Shown: positions 8,813 through 17,016 of the stretch, piece after piece
Layout: every line of letters starts with the position of its first letter
How positions within the stretch are numbered: the first letter of the stretch is position 1
Assembly (NCBI RefSeq): GCF_003482105.1
Contig: NZ_QULM01000003.1
Span: 62,432 to 126,431, forward strand
DNA length: 64,000 nucleotides
Reading direction: 5' to 3'
Origin: Coprococcus sp. OM04-5BH
GTDB lineage: Bacteria; Bacillota; Clostridia; Lachnospirales; Lachnospiraceae
Position numbers and translations under genes: made by a program
Notes under the pieces: generated by a model
Told to the model about the DNA's origin: nothing
Database searches by the model: none
The model's input: the letters and a program-made list of their open reading frames with translations, nothing else

Positions 8813-9412
8813 ATGGATTATTATATTGATCATATTAAGTTACTTATTGAACAAAATGGTGGAATTGTTTCTGCACAGGATATTCAAAATGCAGGAATAG
8901 ACAGAGCTTTGATTTATGACAGTCTGGCTAAAGGAATTATTTTGAAAGAATCTCATGGAAATTATGTATTGGCAGCTGATAAACCTGATGAGTTTAGAAT
9001 TATTCAGAGTAGATCTGATAAGCTTATTTTCTCGCATGGAACAGCACTGTTTTTACATGGAATGTCTGATCGTGTTCCTCATATATTGGATATAACTGTG
9101 CCTCAAGGTGACAATGTGTCGAGGATAAAGAAAAACTATGAGCATACTAAGTTTCATTATTGCAAAAAAGAATTATGGAATTTGGGAATTGTTACGATAA
9201 AGACTCCTCAAGGCTATGATGTAAAAGCCTATGATTTGGAAAGGTGCATATGTGATTTAATCAGAGATAAAAAAGGCATTGATGCACAGATTTATACGCA
9301 GGCATTGAAAGAGTATTTTGGTGGTAAGTGTAATCCAAGAAAAATAATTAAATATGCCAGACAATTTAATTTGGAGCCAAAGGTAAGGACATATATGGAG
9401 GTGTTAGGATGA
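8813..9412 (+). CDS. abiEi: AbiEi-type antitoxin (type IV TA / abortive infection)
   Basis: The roughly 199-residue protein starts with a winged-helix domain (residues 1-55, with the AQDIQNAGIDRALIYDSLAKG region). It continues with the AbiEi C-terminal region, including a SHGTALFLHGMSD segment. In studied systems AbiEi represses the operon and counters the AbiEii nucleotidyltransferase without binding it. ATG 8813 is chosen because AGG at 8802-8804 is well placed; GTG 8804 would sit too near the AAAGG. The gene overlaps the toxin gene by 4 nt (ATGA). Upstream tandem inverted repeats support autoregulation. Confidence 0.88.
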   Translation: MDYYIDHIKLLIEQNGGIVSAQDIQNAGIDRALIYDSLAKGIILKESHGNYVLAADKPDEFRIIQSRSDKLIFSHGTALFLHGMSDRVPHILDITVPQGDNVSRIKKNYEHTKFHYCKKELWNLGIVTIKTPQGYDVKAYDLERCICDLIRDKKGIDAQIYTQALKEYFGGKCNPRKIIKYARQFNLEPKVRTYMEVLG

Positions 9413-10254
9413 AAGAGAGAACTCCAGAGCAGTTGAAAGGACAGATACGTAGCTTTGCTGTAAAACGTAATCTGCAATCGCAGGAAGTGCTACAGATGTT
9501 TTTGCTGGAACGTGTGTTGGATAGGTTATCCAAATCGAAATACAAAGACAATTTTATCTTAAAGGGTGGACTGCTTATTTCCTCAATGATAGGAATTACT
9601 GAAAGAACAACCATGGATATGGATACTACAGTAATTGGAATCAATATGGAGGAGACGGAAATTGAAAAAATTATTCGTGAGATTTTATTGATTGATGTAT
9701 TTGATGGAATAGAGTTTACATTTGAAAAGCTTGAGCCTATCCGAGAAGACGATGATTATAATAATTTCAGAGCATACTTTGTTGCACATTACGGTAAGAT
9801 CGCAAATAAGATGAAGATTGATATCACAACTGGAGATGAGATTACACCTGGAGCGATTCGGTATTCTTATAAGACCATTTTGGATGATGATGAAATTGGA
9901 GTAATGGCATACAATATAGAAACTATTATTGCTGAAAAGTATGAGACCATCATCCGTAGAAATATTGGAACCTCAAGAGCAAGAGATTTCTATGACCTTC
10001 ATGTGTTCTATAATCTGTATAAAGACTCAATTAATTTGGAAATTTTGAAACTTGCAGTGACTAGGACTGCAAAGAAAAGAGAGTCGTTAGACACAATGGC
10101 TGAGTGGAAAGAAATCATTGAGGACATGAAAATGGATACAGCGATTAAGGAGCTTTGGAAAAATTATTGTGAGAACAATACATATGCGTCTGAAGTTAGT
10201 TTTGAAAATGTAATGGAAACAACCTTACATATAGCTGAAATGCTGGGATTCTAA
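9409..10254 (+). CDS. abiEii: AbiEii nucleotidyltransferase toxin
   Basis: The 281-residue protein has the nucleotidyltransferase-fold pattern of AbiEii/AbiGii toxins: LKGGLLISS near residue 48, then a DMDT acidic pair near residues 68-71, and downstream acidic and lysine positions (IDITTGDE, IIAEKYET). The family arrests growth, for some members by adding nucleotides to tRNA, and blocks phage spread. The start overlaps the antitoxin stop by 4 nt, so production is coupled. The full length suggests a working toxin. It lies among remnants of mobile DNA, as expected for an acquired defence module. Confidence 0.88.
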   Translation: MKERTPEQLKGQIRSFAVKRNLQSQEVLQMFLLERVLDRLSKSKYKDNFILKGGLLISSMIGITERTTMDMDTTVIGINMEETEIEKIIREILLIDVFDGIEFTFEKLEPIREDDDYNNFRAYFVAHYGKIANKMKIDITTGDEITPGAIRYSYKTILDDDEIGVMAYNIETIIAEKYETIIRRNIGTSRARDFYDLHVFYNLYKDSINLEILKLAVTRTAKKRESLDTMAEWKEIIEDMKMDTAIKELWKNYCENNTYASEVSFENVMETTLHIAEMLGF

Positions 10255-10344
10255 TTATTATGTAACTATATGTCACTATTAGTCAGTGCGCATAGTGTGA
10301 TACTATAATATTAACAATAGAACAGCAGGTGCAATCTTATGTAG

Positions 10345-10452
10345 ATGCAGGAAGGACATAGTATATATTCAAAAAGGTATTCTCGTTTGGCCAAAAGTGG
10401 GATAAGAAGGAGTCAAGATGAGTTTGTTCGTTTTGCAAATCATACGTTTTGA
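10345..10452 (+). pseudogene. Short orphan frame in decayed mobile DNA
   Basis: A 35-codon frame (YSRLAKSGIRRSQDEFVRFANH in its middle is the coding-like part, split here as YSRLAKSGIRR and SQDEFVRFANH) lies between abiEii and the integrase remnant. It has no good ribosome site. I read it as a scrap of a mobile-element gene; identity unknown. Confidence 0.2.
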
Positions 10453-10499
10453 TGTTTGTCGTAAAACATGATCTCATCAGCTGGAGGAAGATCAAAATG

Positions 10500-10918
10500 A
10501 ATATTCACAAAAATAAGATGCTATGGTATAATGCAAGGTATTGTATTAGGGCTTCTTATGAGAGAAGCCAAAGTATGGAATACTGTTGCAGTGCAAAGGA
10601 GTGGCGTATCGGAGAGCCAAAGAGTAAATCAGGTTACCGTACGATACCCTCAACAGAAGAAGCGGTTACTATACTAAAAAAAGAAAAGAATAAGAAGATT
10701 TCAGAAATTTCAACAGGATGGGAAGGATTTGTGTTTCTGTGTCTAAAAGGAACACCGGTCAAGAACAGTACATATGATATAACGCTGTTTAAAATCTGTG
10801 ATAAAGCAAAACTCCAGGATTTTCGATGCATATCCCGAGACATACTTTTGCTGCCAGATGTATTGAAGCAGGAATGAACCCCAAAACACTTAAAAATAAG
10901 TATGCTGAAATCCCTTGA
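10500..10918 (+). pseudogene. Frameshifted tyrosine site-specific integrase remnant
   Basis: Two frames together give integrase catalytic-domain sequence. The first, about 10605-10815, reads EPKSKSGYRTIPSTEEAV and GFVFLCLKGTPVKNSTYD, typical of Tn916-type and phage integrases. A frameshift near 10815 moves the rest to another frame, which reads SMHIPRHTFAARCIEAGMNP, holding the HxxR box, and stops at 10918. The catalytic tyrosine region is lost and the N-terminal half is unrecognisable. It is therefore an inactive remnant. It ends only 34 nt before ychF and probably marks the edge of an old integrated element. Confidence 0.8.
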
Positions 10919-10951
10919 AATCAAAGGATTTATAGGAGGAAATATATAAAA

Positions 10952-12049
10952 ATGAAATTAGGAATCGTAGGACTCCCTAACGTAGGAAAAAGTACATTGT
11001 TCAATTCCATAACAAAGGCAGGAGCAGAGTCAGCCAACTATCCATTCTGTACAATAGAGCCAAACGTAGGTGTTGTGGCAGTGCCGGATGAGAGACTTGA
11101 GAAGCTTACAGAGATGTATAACTCAGCCAAGACAACTCCGGCAGTTATAGAATTTGTTGACATAGCAGGACTTGTTAAGGGCGCATCGAAGGGCGAGGGA
11201 CTTGGAAATCAGTTCCTTGCAAATATCAGAGAGGTGGACGCCATAGTCCACGTGGTAAGATGTTTCGAGGATCCTAACGTAATACATGTAGATGGTTCTG
11301 TAGATCCTATAAGAGATATTGAGACTATAAATATAGAGCTTATCTTCTCAGACCTTGAGGTTCTTGAGAGGAGAATCGCCAAGACTGTAAGAGGGGCCAG
11401 AAATGATAAGACTCTTGCCAAGGAGCTTGATCTTCAGGAGCGAATTAAGGCACATCTTGAAGCAGGAAAGCTTGCCAAGACATTTGTTACAGATGATGAG
11501 GATGAGCTGGCATGGCTTAAGGAGTACAACTTGCTCACATATAAGCCGGTTATCTTCGCTGCCAATGTAAGTGAGGACGATATTGCAGATGATGGAGCAG
11601 GTAATGAATATGTTCAAAAGGTAAGAGAGTATGCAAAGGATTTCGACGCAGAGGTATTTGCACTTTGTGCCCAGATAGAGCAGGAACTTGCGGAGCTTGA
11701 GGATGACGAGAAGATGGCATTCCTTGAGGAGCTTGGTGCCAAGGAATCAGGACTTGATAAGCTGATCAAGGCAAGCTACTCACTTCTTGGGCTTATAAGC
11801 TACCTGACCTCAGGACCTGACGAGACAAGAGCATGGACCATCACCAAGGGAACAAAGGCACCTCAGGCAGCAGGTAAGATCCACACAGATTTTGAACGTG
11901 GATTTATCAAGGCAGAGGTTGTTGCCTACAAGGATCTTATGGAGTGTGGCAGCATGGTGGCAGCTAAGGAAAAGGGACTTGTAAGACAGGAAGGAAAAGA
12001 ATACGTGGTTGAGGATGGAGACGTTATCCTCTTTAAATTCAACGTATAA
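10952..12049 (+). CDS. ychF: Redox-regulated ATPase YchF (Obg-like)
   Basis: The 365-residue length and start (GIVGLPNVGKSTLFNSIT) match YchF/OLA1. The P-loop G-x4-GKS is at residues 7-14, and the G2/G3 region contains EFVDIAGLVKGASKGEGLGNQF. The G4 position lacks the usual NKxD, in keeping with ATP rather than GTP preference. A coiled-coil insertion and a C-terminal TGS-like domain follow. YchF binds ribosomes and modulates stress responses. AGGAGG precedes the start. It is the first clearly core gene to the right of the accessory region. Confidence 0.97.
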   Translation: MKLGIVGLPNVGKSTLFNSITKAGAESANYPFCTIEPNVGVVAVPDERLEKLTEMYNSAKTTPAVIEFVDIAGLVKGASKGEGLGNQFLANIREVDAIVHVVRCFEDPNVIHVDGSVDPIRDIETINIELIFSDLEVLERRIAKTVRGARNDKTLAKELDLQERIKAHLEAGKLAKTFVTDDEDELAWLKEYNLLTYKPVIFAANVSEDDIADDGAGNEYVQKVREYAKDFDAEVFALCAQIEQELAELEDDEKMAFLEELGAKESGLDKLIKASYSLLGLISYLTSGPDETRAWTITKGTKAPQAAGKIHTDFERGFIKAEVVAYKDLMECGSMVAAKEKGLVRQEGKEYVVEDGDVILFKFNV

Positions 12050-12217
12050 TCGTATCCGGTATTTTGAGATATAAATGCAGCCCGGTATTTTGACATACGA
12101 GTGGAGCTTCGCTGGTAAGTGGGCTTCAGTGGGTTGAAATACAAAGTGGCGCCCGGTGGGTAATAAGGGCATTAAAGTGGCATTTAGTGCCTGATATATA
12201 TAAAATATAGGGAAAAT

Positions 12218-12261
12218 AAGTGGGAACGATAGGCCTTAAGTGGTTATCGCTCCCACTTTTT
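12218..12261 (+). terminator. Terminator downstream of ychF
   Basis: AAGTGGGA-x-CGATA pairs with TATCG-x-TCCCACTT around an 11-nt loop and runs into TTTTT. The stem is strong and lies 170 nt after the ychF stop. The stretch between the stop and this hairpin holds imperfect direct copies of CCGGTATTTTGA (12056 and 12089) but no gene. Confidence 0.85.
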
Positions 12262-12268
12262 GCTTATT

Positions 12269-12336
12269 GTAATGATGTCTGAGACATCGTTACACTGCAG
12301 CAACCCTCGCCGTAGGCGATTTCTAATGGTTGCTGC
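12269..12336 (+). repeat. Nested-hairpin intergenic element (copy A)
   Basis: A simple hairpin (11-bp arms, 12269-12291) is followed by a nested one. The outer arms GCAGCAACC (12297-12305) and GGTTGCTGC (12328-12336) enclose an inner stem TCGCC-GTA-GGCGA (12307-12319). An unpaired TTTCTAAT then precedes the closing arm. The same architecture with different arm sequences recurs at 25.6-25.85 kb. Function unknown. Confidence 0.5.
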
Positions 12337-12410
12337 TCAACTGATCTTTAATATGAAAAAATCTGGGATTTGCCTCCACCAAATATTTACATTGATTATG
12401 TAAACTATAA

Positions 12411-12469
12411 ATAGCCTATATTTTGTGCTTTATTAAATAAAGATACAAGGTATAGGTTATTATTTTTTT
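12411..12469 (+). terminator. Large A/T-rich hairpin with T run
   Basis: Arms at 12411-12426 and 12443-12458 pair with a few mismatches (CCTATA/TATAGG core). They enclose an inner TTTATT-AA-ATAAA stem, and TTATTATTTTTTT follows. It could be a second terminator isolating the dcw promoter or a palindromic element. No gene is visible in 12050-12679. Confidence 0.5.
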
Positions 12470-12560
12470 GCTGAAAACGGCATAAATACAATGAAAAATG
12501 CATATAAATCCAGTGAATATAAAATAATTAAAAGTATTTCAATAAATAGCCATTAAGGGG

Positions 12561-12589
12561 TTGCATTTTAAATACTTGTAAGCTAAAAT
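12561..12589 (+). promoter_or_regulatory. dcw operon promoter
   Basis: TTGCAT at 12561-12566 and TAAAAT at 12584-12589 are separated by exactly 17 nt and lie 90 nt before mraZ. This is the probable promoter for the division and cell-wall cluster. Confidence 0.6.
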
Positions 12590-12618
12590 AAGCGTATGTG
12601 GCGACAAAATGGTGATTT

Positions 12619-12644
12619 GTGAAACTAAGTGGGACGATGTGGGG
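12619..12644 (+). promoter_or_regulatory. MraZ-binding repeats
   Basis: Three GTG-led hexamers occur every 10 bp: GTGAAA at 12619, GTGGGA at 12629 and GTGGGG at 12639. Another GTGGCG sits at 12598. MraZ proteins are known to bind direct repeats of GTGGxG with 10-bp periodicity upstream of mraZ and regulate the dcw operon. Here they lie just after the predicted transcription start, a position suited to repression. Confidence 0.7.
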
Positions 12645-12679
12645 ATCACCGGGAAATTCATTCGAAGGAGGGAAAAGCA

Positions 12680-13126
12680 ATGGCAAGATGTCTTACAGGC
12701 GAATATGAACATAAGCTTGATGCTAAGGGCAGATTAATAATGCCATTGAAACTCCGTGAAGAATTAGGATGCACATTTATGGTCACAAAGGGTCTTGATG
12801 ATTGTCTTTTCGTTTATCCAAATGACGAATGGGAGAGATTCGCAGCAGAGCTCAATGAGCTGCCTTTACTTAATACCAAGGCAAGAGCATTGAAGAGACG
12901 TTTCAATTCAGGTGCTGTCAAGTGTGATACCGACAGCCAGGGAAGAATACTCCTTCCACAGACATTAAGGGATTTTGCAGGGATAGATAAGGAAGTAGTC
13001 ATAATAGGAAACGGAGAGAGAGCCGAGATCTGGAGCAAGGAGAGCTGGGAAGCAGTAAATTGCGATGAAGGAATAGATATGGACGCAATAGCTGCAGAGC
13101 TTGATACACTTGGCTTCAAATTATAG
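12680..13126 (+). CDS. mraZ: Transcriptional regulator MraZ
   Basis: The 148-residue protein contains two tandem AbrB-like SpoVT/MraZ domains, each with the conserved DxxGR pattern: LDAKGRLIMP near residue 12 and TDSQGRILLP near residue 87. It forms ring-shaped oligomers that bind repeats ahead of its own operon. ATG 12680 is preferred over the upstream frame start at 12629 because AAGGAGG at 12665-12671 is correctly spaced and the family begins near LTGEYEH. It heads the dcw cluster. Confidence 0.96.
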   Translation: MARCLTGEYEHKLDAKGRLIMPLKLREELGCTFMVTKGLDDCLFVYPNDEWERFAAELNELPLLNTKARALKRRFNSGAVKCDTDSQGRILLPQTLRDFAGIDKEVVIIGNGERAEIWSKESWEAVNCDEGIDMDAIAAELDTLGFKL

Positions 13127-13158
13127 GAGATGAGCAAAGCTCAAAAATGGTAGTTTAA

Positions 13159-14094
13159 ATGGAATTTGTACATAAGTCAGTTTTACTTAATGAGACAATA
13201 GAAAATCTGAACATAAAACCTGATGGGATATATGTTGATGGCACCCTTGGGGGAGCCGGTCATTCTTATGAGATATGTAAGAGGTTGTCAGACCGGGGAA
13301 GACTGATCGGTATAGATCAGGATAAGGACGCCATAGCGGCGGCAACGGAGAGGCTGAAGCCGTTTTCCGACAGAGTTACTATTGTAAGGAACAACTACTG
13401 TAATTTTAAAAGTATATTAGACGAGCTAAATATAAGTGCAGTGGACGGAATGCTCCTGGATTTGGGAGTGTCCTCCTATCAGCTCGATAATGTGGATAGG
13501 GGATTTACATATCGGGCTGATGCACCACTGGACATGAGAATGGATGACAGGCAGGATAAGACGGCAAAGGATATCGTAAATGGTTATTCTGAGAGGGAAT
13601 TGTTCAGGATTATACATGAATTTGGCGAGGACAAGTATGCTAAGAGCATTGCCTATCATATCTGCCGATACAGAGAGAACAAGACGATAGAGACAACAGA
13701 GGAGCTTAACGATATAATCAGAGGCTCCATACCGGCAAAGGCGAGAAACGGAAAGGGACATCCTTCAAAGCAGACCTTTCAGGCAATAAGGATAGAGCTT
13801 AACAAGGAGCTTGAGGTACTGACCAATTCCATAGACGATATGATAAAGAGCCTTAAACCGGGTGGCAGATTATGTATAATCACGTTCCATTCCCTTGAGG
13901 ACAGGATAGTGAAAAATGCATTCAGAAAGAATGAAAATCCATGTATATGCCCTCCAAACTTTCCGGTATGTACATGTGGAAGAGTTTCCCTTGGACATGT
14001 TGTCACAAGGAAGCCGATAGTTCCGGGAGAAGAGGAGCTGGAGGAGAATTCAAGAGCCAAGAGCTCAAAGTTAAGAGTATTTGAAAGAGTATAG
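13159..14094 (+). CDS. rsmH: 16S rRNA (cytosine-1402-N4)-methyltransferase
   Basis: The 311-residue RsmH/MraW uses S-adenosylmethionine to methylate N4 of C1402 in the ribosomal P site. It has the expected N-terminus ([13 protein letters not shown]), the SAM site [11 protein letters not shown] near residues 27-37, and the family motifs [10 protein letters not shown] and [12 protein letters not shown]. It follows mraZ by 32 nt in the usual order. The C-terminal [14 protein letters not shown] is intact, so the gene is full length. Confidence 0.97.
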   Translation: MEFVHKSVLLNETIENLNIKPDGIYVDGTLGGAGHSYEICKRLSDRGRLIGIDQDKDAIAAATERLKPFSDRVTIVRNNYCNFKSILDELNISAVDGMLLDLGVSSYQLDNVDRGFTYRADAPLDMRMDDRQDKTAKDIVNGYSERELFRIIHEFGEDKYAKSIAYHICRYRENKTIETTEELNDIIRGSIPAKARNGKGHPSKQTFQAIRIELNKELEVLTNSIDDMIKSLKPGGRLCIITFHSLEDRIVKNAFRKNENPCICPPNFPVCTCGRVSLGHVVTRKPIVPGEEELEENSRAKSSKLRVFERV

Positions 14095-14129
14095 TTGATA
14101 ACTGATAAATAGCAGCGTGAGGTGATTTT

Positions 14130-14681
14130 ATGGCAGCAAACAGAAGATACTACATTGATGGTAGTACAGTAAGAAAAATTGAAGATATGCCAGAAAAGCA
14201 GGTAAGGAGAACTTCAGATGAAGTGAGGGGCAATACCGTAAGAAAAGCATCTGCATTACCGGCTGAACCTGAACGCAGGAAACCTGTTCGCAAGGCAAGA
14301 CCGAAGACAAGAAAGAAGAGGAGCAGGCTTTTCAGAAGAAACCAGGATGTGTCCTTTAGACGCGAACTTGGATACAGCGTATTTTCATTGGTGATAGTTG
14401 GAATAATGGTATTGGCAGGATACAATTATCTCAGCCTGGCAGCAGATGTGCGTGCAGATAAGAGTGAGATATCCGCATTGCAGAAGGAACTTACCAATCA
14501 GAAGAACGCCAATTCTGAATATAAGTCAAGACTTGAAGCGTCAGTAGATCTTGATGAAATATATAAGATTGCTACACAGGAACTTGGAATGGTTTACTCA
14601 AAGCCGGGACAGACGGTTTACTATTCAAAGAACAGTGAAGACTATGTAGTGCAGTACAAGGATATTCCTGAGACTAAGTAG
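14130..14681 (+). CDS. ftsL: FtsL-like septal division protein
   Basis: The 183-residue bitopic protein has a basic cytoplasmic region of about 78 residues (many RK pairs), one membrane helix (about 81-101) and an extracellular coiled coil (about 105-140). A conserved end segment follows (YKIATQELGMVYSKPGQ), typical of FtsL/DivIC-like proteins. FtsL joins FtsB/DivIC and FtsQ to activate septal peptidoglycan synthesis by FtsW and the class B PBP. Position between rsmH and the PBP gene supports the name despite low sequence conservation in the family. Confidence 0.85.
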   Translation: MAANRRYYIDGSTVRKIEDMPEKQVRRTSDEVRGNTVRKASALPAEPERRKPVRKARPKTRKKRSRLFRRNQDVSFRRELGYSVFSLVIVGIMVLAGYNYLSLAADVRADKSEISALQKELTNQKNANSEYKSRLEASVDLDEIYKIATQELGMVYSKPGQTVYYSKNSEDYVVQYKDIPETK

Positions 14682-14740
14682 GCCTCAGGAATAACTTTTA
14701 TTAATGGTTATAATATTTTTTATACGGAGAAGAGATAGAT

Positions 14741-16951
14741 ATGTCGAGACAGAGAAAGCGTTTTCTTGAGAGAATGAAGAAAAAACTATTTGTGGTGTTC
14801 CTTATAGCAATGCTTGGATTTGTAGCACTGATCATAAGAGTTGCCTATCTGGAGATTGCCAAGGGTAAGAATTACTCCGAGCAGGTTCTGTCACAGAAGC
14901 AGTACGAGAGCCTGGAGATTCCTTATGAGCGAGGCGAGATCGTAGACAGGAACGGTAATGTGCTTGCCACAAATGAAAAGGTATACAATCTCATAATAGA
15001 GCCTAAGAATATATTAAGCTCAGACAAAGGAAGAGAAGCAACATATACAGCTCTCAATAAATTCTTTGGGATAGACAAGGAAACCTATGATTCGTATATG
15101 CAGAGAAATGATTCTCTCTATTGTCTGGTAAAGAAGGAGATCGCTTATGCAGATGTCCAGGCATTCAGAGAGTACTGCGATACAAATGCAGGAAAGGATG
15201 TTGTAGGTGTATGGTTCGAGGATCAGTATAAGAGAACCTATCCTAATAACAGTCTTGCATGTCATATACTTGGTTACACCGTAAGTGGTAACGTGGGACA
15301 GGGTGGTATCGAGGGATATTACAACAGCTACCTTAATGGTACAAACGGTAAGACCTACGGATACCTGACAAATGACAACACAGTTCAGTCGGTAACTGTT
15401 CCGGCTGTGGACGGTTATACGGTAGTATCCACAATAGATCTGAACATTCAGAAAATAGTTGAAGATAATATAAAGCAGTACATGCAGGAGACCGGTGCCA
15501 AGAAGATCGGTGTTGTAGCCATGGATCCTGACAACGGAGAAGTTCTTGCCATGGCTTCATCATATTCATATGATCCGAATGATCCTATGGATACGTCAAA
15601 GCTTAGGAACATGACAGTTAATGTCTCAAATCCTGCGAAGCGTCAGGATACCACAGAGGAGGCATCCACAGAGGACGCGTCTACGGAAGATGGCAGTACT
15701 GAGGAAGAAAGCTCGGAGGAGACCTCGGAGGAGACCTCTGAGGAAGATACATCAGAGGATGGAAGCACTGAGGAAGCTTCCACAGAAGAAATACCGGAAG
15801 AGCTGGAATATGATTTCTCACAGATGACAGATGCAGAGTTCAAGAGTACGCTGGACAGCTTTGACAGCACCCAGTTGTATGAGGCTTTGAATTCTCTCTG
15901 GAGAAATTTTTGTATAAGTGATAACTTTGAGCCGGGTTCAACTTTTAAGCCGTTTACCGTTGCGGGAGCCATTGAAGATGATGTGGTACAGGACGGGGAT
16001 ACATTTTACTGCGATGGATACCAGCAGATTGGAGAGGACAGGATCTATTGCCATAACAGAAGCGGTGATGGTATGCTGACAGTAAGACAGGCCCTTGAGC
16101 AGTCCTGTAATGATGGCCTTATGCAGATTGCAGCCAAGGAGGGAGCAAGCACATTTGACAAATATCAGGAGCTGTTCGGAATAGGAAGCTACACAGGTAT
16201 TGATCTGTATGGTGAGTCGGTTGGCGCCAAGTTTGACGCAGATAAGCTTAATCCCACAGAGCTTGCAACTTCATCATTCGGACAGGGTGTTAATGTTACA
16301 ATGATACAGATGGCAGCGGGCTTCTGCTCAATAATAAACGGTGGAAATTATTACACACCACATGTGGCAAAACAGATCCTTGATAATGACGGAAGCATAA
16401 TTGAGGCGGTGGAGCCTGAGCTTGTGAGAAAGACTATTTCCAAGAGTACATCAGATCTTCTCAAGAGTTATCTTGCAGGAGTTGTAACAGACGGTACAGG
16501 TAAGAGGGCAGCAGTTGACGGCTACACCATCGGTGGTAAGACGGGTACGGCAGAGAAGCTTCCGAGAGGAACAGGAAGATACATTCTTTCGTTCATAGGA
16601 TTTTCGCCGGTTGAACATCCCCAGATCATGGTTTATGTAGTGGTTGATGAACCGGATGTGGAGAGTCAGTCAACATCGGGTGCAGGTGCATTACTGTTCC
16701 ACGCTATCATGGAGGATCTTCTTCCATATATGAACGTGTATCAGAGTAGTGATGAGACAATAGTTCCGGACGGAAATGATGAGCCTATCGGTTCTGCCTT
16801 TGACGAGACAGGGGATACAACCGGTACGGGTGATGGTACAGAACCTGGAAGCGAGGCGGGAACAGATACCACCACAGAAACTACCACAGAGGCAGGCACA
16901 GGTGATGGGACAGGCAATTACGTTGATCCTGTAACTGGGCTTGACGAGTAA
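14741..16951 (+). CDS. Class B penicillin-binding protein (FtsI/SpoVD type)
   Basis: The 736-residue transpeptidase has an N-terminal anchor (about 13-35), a dimerisation domain from residue 60, and a transpeptidase domain with Ser400 in STFK, SCN near residue 455 and KTGT at Lys600. It cross-links septal peptidoglycan. Two features are odd. An acidic Thr/Ser/Glu-rich insert (residues 304-354) interrupts the domain just before the active serine, and a Thr/Gly/Glu-rich tail replaces a PASTA domain. It may serve vegetative septation while the next gene is paralogous, but which is FtsI or SpoVD cannot be decided. Confidence 0.93.
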   Translation: MSRQRKRFLERMKKKLFVVFLIAMLGFVALIIRVAYLEIAKGKNYSEQVLSQKQYESLEIPYERGEIVDRNGNVLATNEKVYNLIIEPKNILSSDKGREATYTALNKFFGIDKETYDSYMQRNDSLYCLVKKEIAYADVQAFREYCDTNAGKDVVGVWFEDQYKRTYPNNSLACHILGYTVSGNVGQGGIEGYYNSYLNGTNGKTYGYLTNDNTVQSVTVPAVDGYTVVSTIDLNIQKIVEDNIKQYMQETGAKKIGVVAMDPDNGEVLAMASSYSYDPNDPMDTSKLRNMTVNVSNPAKRQDTTEEASTEDASTEDGSTEEESSEETSEETSEEDTSEDGSTEEASTEEIPEELEYDFSQMTDAEFKSTLDSFDSTQLYEALNSLWRNFCISDNFEPGSTFKPFTVAGAIEDDVVQDGDTFYCDGYQQIGEDRIYCHNRSGDGMLTVRQALEQSCNDGLMQIAAKEGASTFDKYQELFGIGSYTGIDLYGESVGAKFDADKLNPTELATSSFGQGVNVTMIQMAAGFCSIINGGNYYTPHVAKQILDNDGSIIEAVEPELVRKTISKSTSDLLKSYLAGVVTDGTGKRAAVDGYTIGGKTGTAEKLPRGTGRYILSFIGFSPVEHPQIMVYVVVDEPDVESQSTSGAGALLFHAIMEDLLPYMNVYQSSDETIVPDGNDEPIGSAFDETGDTTGTGDGTEPGSEAGTDTTTETTTEAGTGDGTGNYVDPVTGLDE

Positions 16952-17016
16952 TTAAAAATGAATAAAGATATTTTCAATTTAATATAATGTATGGATAAAA
17001 TATTAAGGGATGACTG

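Noticed and set aside
10255..10952. tRNA-type attachment site near the integrase remnant
   Set aside because: No tRNA gene and no direct repeat flanking the accessory region could be found within the window.
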